Positions 6,712 to 7,512 of a stretch of DNA of 7,512 nt are shown in pieces. A program made the position numbers and the translations under genes. The notes beneath the pieces were generated by a model. That model made no database searches, was not told the DNA's origin, and saw nothing but the letters and a program-made list of their open reading frames with translations. Every line of letters starts with the position of its first letter. Position 1 is the stretch's first letter. The stretch is taken from assembly GCA_007123015.1 (NCBI GenBank), contig SKSL01000272.1, forward strand, positions 1 to 7,512. Direction: 5' to 3'. The stretch is from Natronohydrobacter sp. (GTDB lineage Bacteria > Pseudomonadota > Alphaproteobacteria > Rhodobacterales > Rhodobacteraceae).

Positions 6712-6752
6712 GCGCGTGTAAAATTTTTATTGACCGCGTGACAATATTTCAT
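6712..6752 (+). promoter_or_regulatory. Two imperfect direct repeats spaced 22 bp, candidate operator pair of the smo-type promoter
   Basis: GCGCGTGTAAAATTTTTAT (6712-6730) and CCGCGTGACAATATTTCAT (6734-6752) agree at 13 of 19 positions by hand count, including an exact CGCGTG core, at a 22-base offset, close to two helical turns. They cover the gap between the LacI-type gene and the binding-protein gene and overlap the likely -35. The second copy also overlaps an imperfect dyad, TTGACCGCGTGACAA (6730-6744). These are plausible binding sites for the upstream LacI-type protein, but no family operator consensus was tested. Confidence 0.4.
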
Positions 6753-6757
6753 CTAGT
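6730..6757 (+). promoter_or_regulatory. Probable sigma-70 promoter of the SmoE-like gene
   Basis: TTGACC (6730-6735) matches five of six -35 consensus bases. TCTAGT (6752-6757) matches four of six -10 bases at a 16-base spacing. It lies 35 bases upstream of the start codon in an AT-rich pocket between genes. The -10 is mediocre, so the exact element is uncertain, but a promoter is expected here. Confidence 0.4.
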
Positions 6758-6778
6758 GTTCCCCCACTCATATCATTC

Positions 6779-6786
6779 AGGGAGGA
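6779..6786 (+). promoter_or_regulatory. Strong ribosome binding site of the SmoE-like gene
   Basis: AGGGAGGA at 6779-6786 lies five bases before ATG 6792. It is a near-complete Shine-Dalgarno match, fitting high expression of a periplasmic binding protein, and it decides the start. Confidence 0.75.
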
Positions 6787-6791
6787 ATCAG

Positions 6792-7512
6792 ATGAGACTC
6801 GGAAGGTCACTTGTGGCAGCGACGGGGATTGCGCTGGTCGCAGCCTCGGGCGCGTACGCCCAGACACTCACCATCGCGACCGTCAATAATGGCGACATGA
6901 TCCGCATGCAGGGTCTGAGCAACGAATTCACTGACGCCACCGGGATCAACCTGGAGTGGGTGATCCTGGAAGAAAACATTCTGCGCCAGCGCGTCACACA
7001 GGATATCGCAACCAGCGGTGGCCAGTTCGACATCATGACAATCGGTATGTACGAGACCCCTATCTGGGCTGAACGGGGCTGGCTTGTGCCGCTGGACGGG
7101 CTGCCGGCTGACTATGACAAGGACGACATTCTGCCAGCCATGCGTGCCGGCCTGTCCTTCGAGGGCACCATGTACGCCGCGCCCTTCTACGGCGAAAGCT
7201 CGATGGTGATGTATCGGACAGATTTGATGGAAGCTGCCGGGATGGAAATGCCCGAGGAACCCACCTGGGATGATATTGCCGCTGCCGCCGCCGCGATGAC
7301 GGATCGCGACAACAACATCAACGGGATCTGTCTGCGTGGGCGCGCTGGATGGGGCGAGAACATGGCATTCATCACCACGGTCGCCAACTCTTTTGGCGCG
7401 CGCTGGTTCGACGAGGACTGGAACGCCCAGCTTGACAGCCCGGAATGGCTGGAAGCGGTGACCTTCTACAACGACCTGCTGCAGAACTACGGCCCTCCGG
7501 GTGCTGCCAATA
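6792..7512 (+). CDS. smoE: SmoE/MtlE-like sorbitol/mannitol ABC transporter substrate-binding protein, N-terminal part (3' end outside window)
   Basis: The periplasmic binding protein of a polyol ABC importer; it captures sorbitol/mannitol-type alditols and delivers them to the inner-membrane permeases. ATG 6792 gives 240 codons still open at the right edge, of roughly 430-440 expected. Residues 1-23 are a Sec signal peptide: Arg near the N-terminus, a hydrophobic core, and an AYA-Q cleavage site after residue 23. The mature part begins TLTIATVNNGDMIRMQGL and continues with EENILRQRVTQDIAT, GGQFDIMTIGMYETPIWAER, YAAPFYGESSMVMYRTDLME and GICLRGRAGWGENMAF, blocks I recall from Rhodobacter SmoE and related family 1 binding proteins. 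No lipobox cysteine is seen, so it should be a free periplasmic protein. It is probably the first gene of a binding protein/permease/ATPase operon under the LacI-type regulator. Substrate choice among sorbitol, mannitol and similar polyols is inferred from homology. Confidence 0.85.
   Translation, partial: MRLGRSLVAATGIALVAASGAYAQTLTIATVNNGDMIRMQGLSNEFTDATGINLEWVILEENILRQRVTQDIATSGGQFDIMTIGMYETPIWAERGWLVPLDGLPADYDKDDILPAMRAGLSFEGTMYAAPFYGESSMVMYRTDLMEAAGMEMPEEPTWDDIAAAAAAMTDRDNNINGICLRGRAGWGENMAFITTVANSFGARWFDEDWNAQLDSPEWLEAVTFYNDLLQNYGPPGAAN

Overview
The window looks like chromosomal DNA of an alphaproteobacterium, most likely a Rhodobacteraceae member (Rhodobacter/Roseobacter type). The grounds are GC-rich coding sequence with GC-rich third positions, a polyol-type ABC binding protein very close to what I remember of Rhodobacter sphaeroides SmoE, a LacI-family regulator, and a soluble multi-PAS hybrid kinase. 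No rRNA, tRNA, CRISPR array, phage module or defence system was seen.

Layout. (1) 1-928, + strand: C-terminal two thirds of a dihydropyrimidinase/D-hydantoinase, cut by the left edge. (2) 929-1136: short gap between convergent genes, with a hairpin cluster and an unidentified coding-like tail on the - strand. (3) 1137-4613, - strand: an intact, probably cytoplasmic hybrid sensor kinase of about 1158 residues (six PAS domains, HisKA, HATPase_c, REC) whose fifth and sixth PAS domains are a tandem duplication. (4) 4614-5109: noncoding, partly AT-rich DNA holding a hairpin and, next to a possible transposon end, the 3' tail of an unidentified gene on the - strand. (5) 5110-5481: decayed IS66-type orf1 (tnpA) with two mutually compensating frameshifts. 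(6) 5482-5674: regulatory gap with a perfect 8-bp-arm inverted repeat. (7) 5675-6706, + strand: LacI-family regulator with a GTG start. (8) 6707-6791: compact promoter/operator region. (9) 6792-7512, + strand: first 240 codons of a SmoE/MtlE-like sorbitol/mannitol ABC transporter binding protein, cut by the right edge.

How the genes work together. The LacI-type gene and smoE form a classic local regulator plus polyol-uptake unit; the transporter permeases, ATPase and polyol dehydrogenases would be expected beyond the right edge. The kinase lacks its own HPt domain, so it would need a separate phosphotransferase; nothing links it directly to either metabolic neighbour. The decayed IS66 piece and the gene tails suggest that the stretch between kinase and polyol locus is a rearrangement scar. 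I did not find a clearly new biological system. The most useful leads are candidate operator sites, an unusual LacI hinge, the PAS duplication and the gene remnants.
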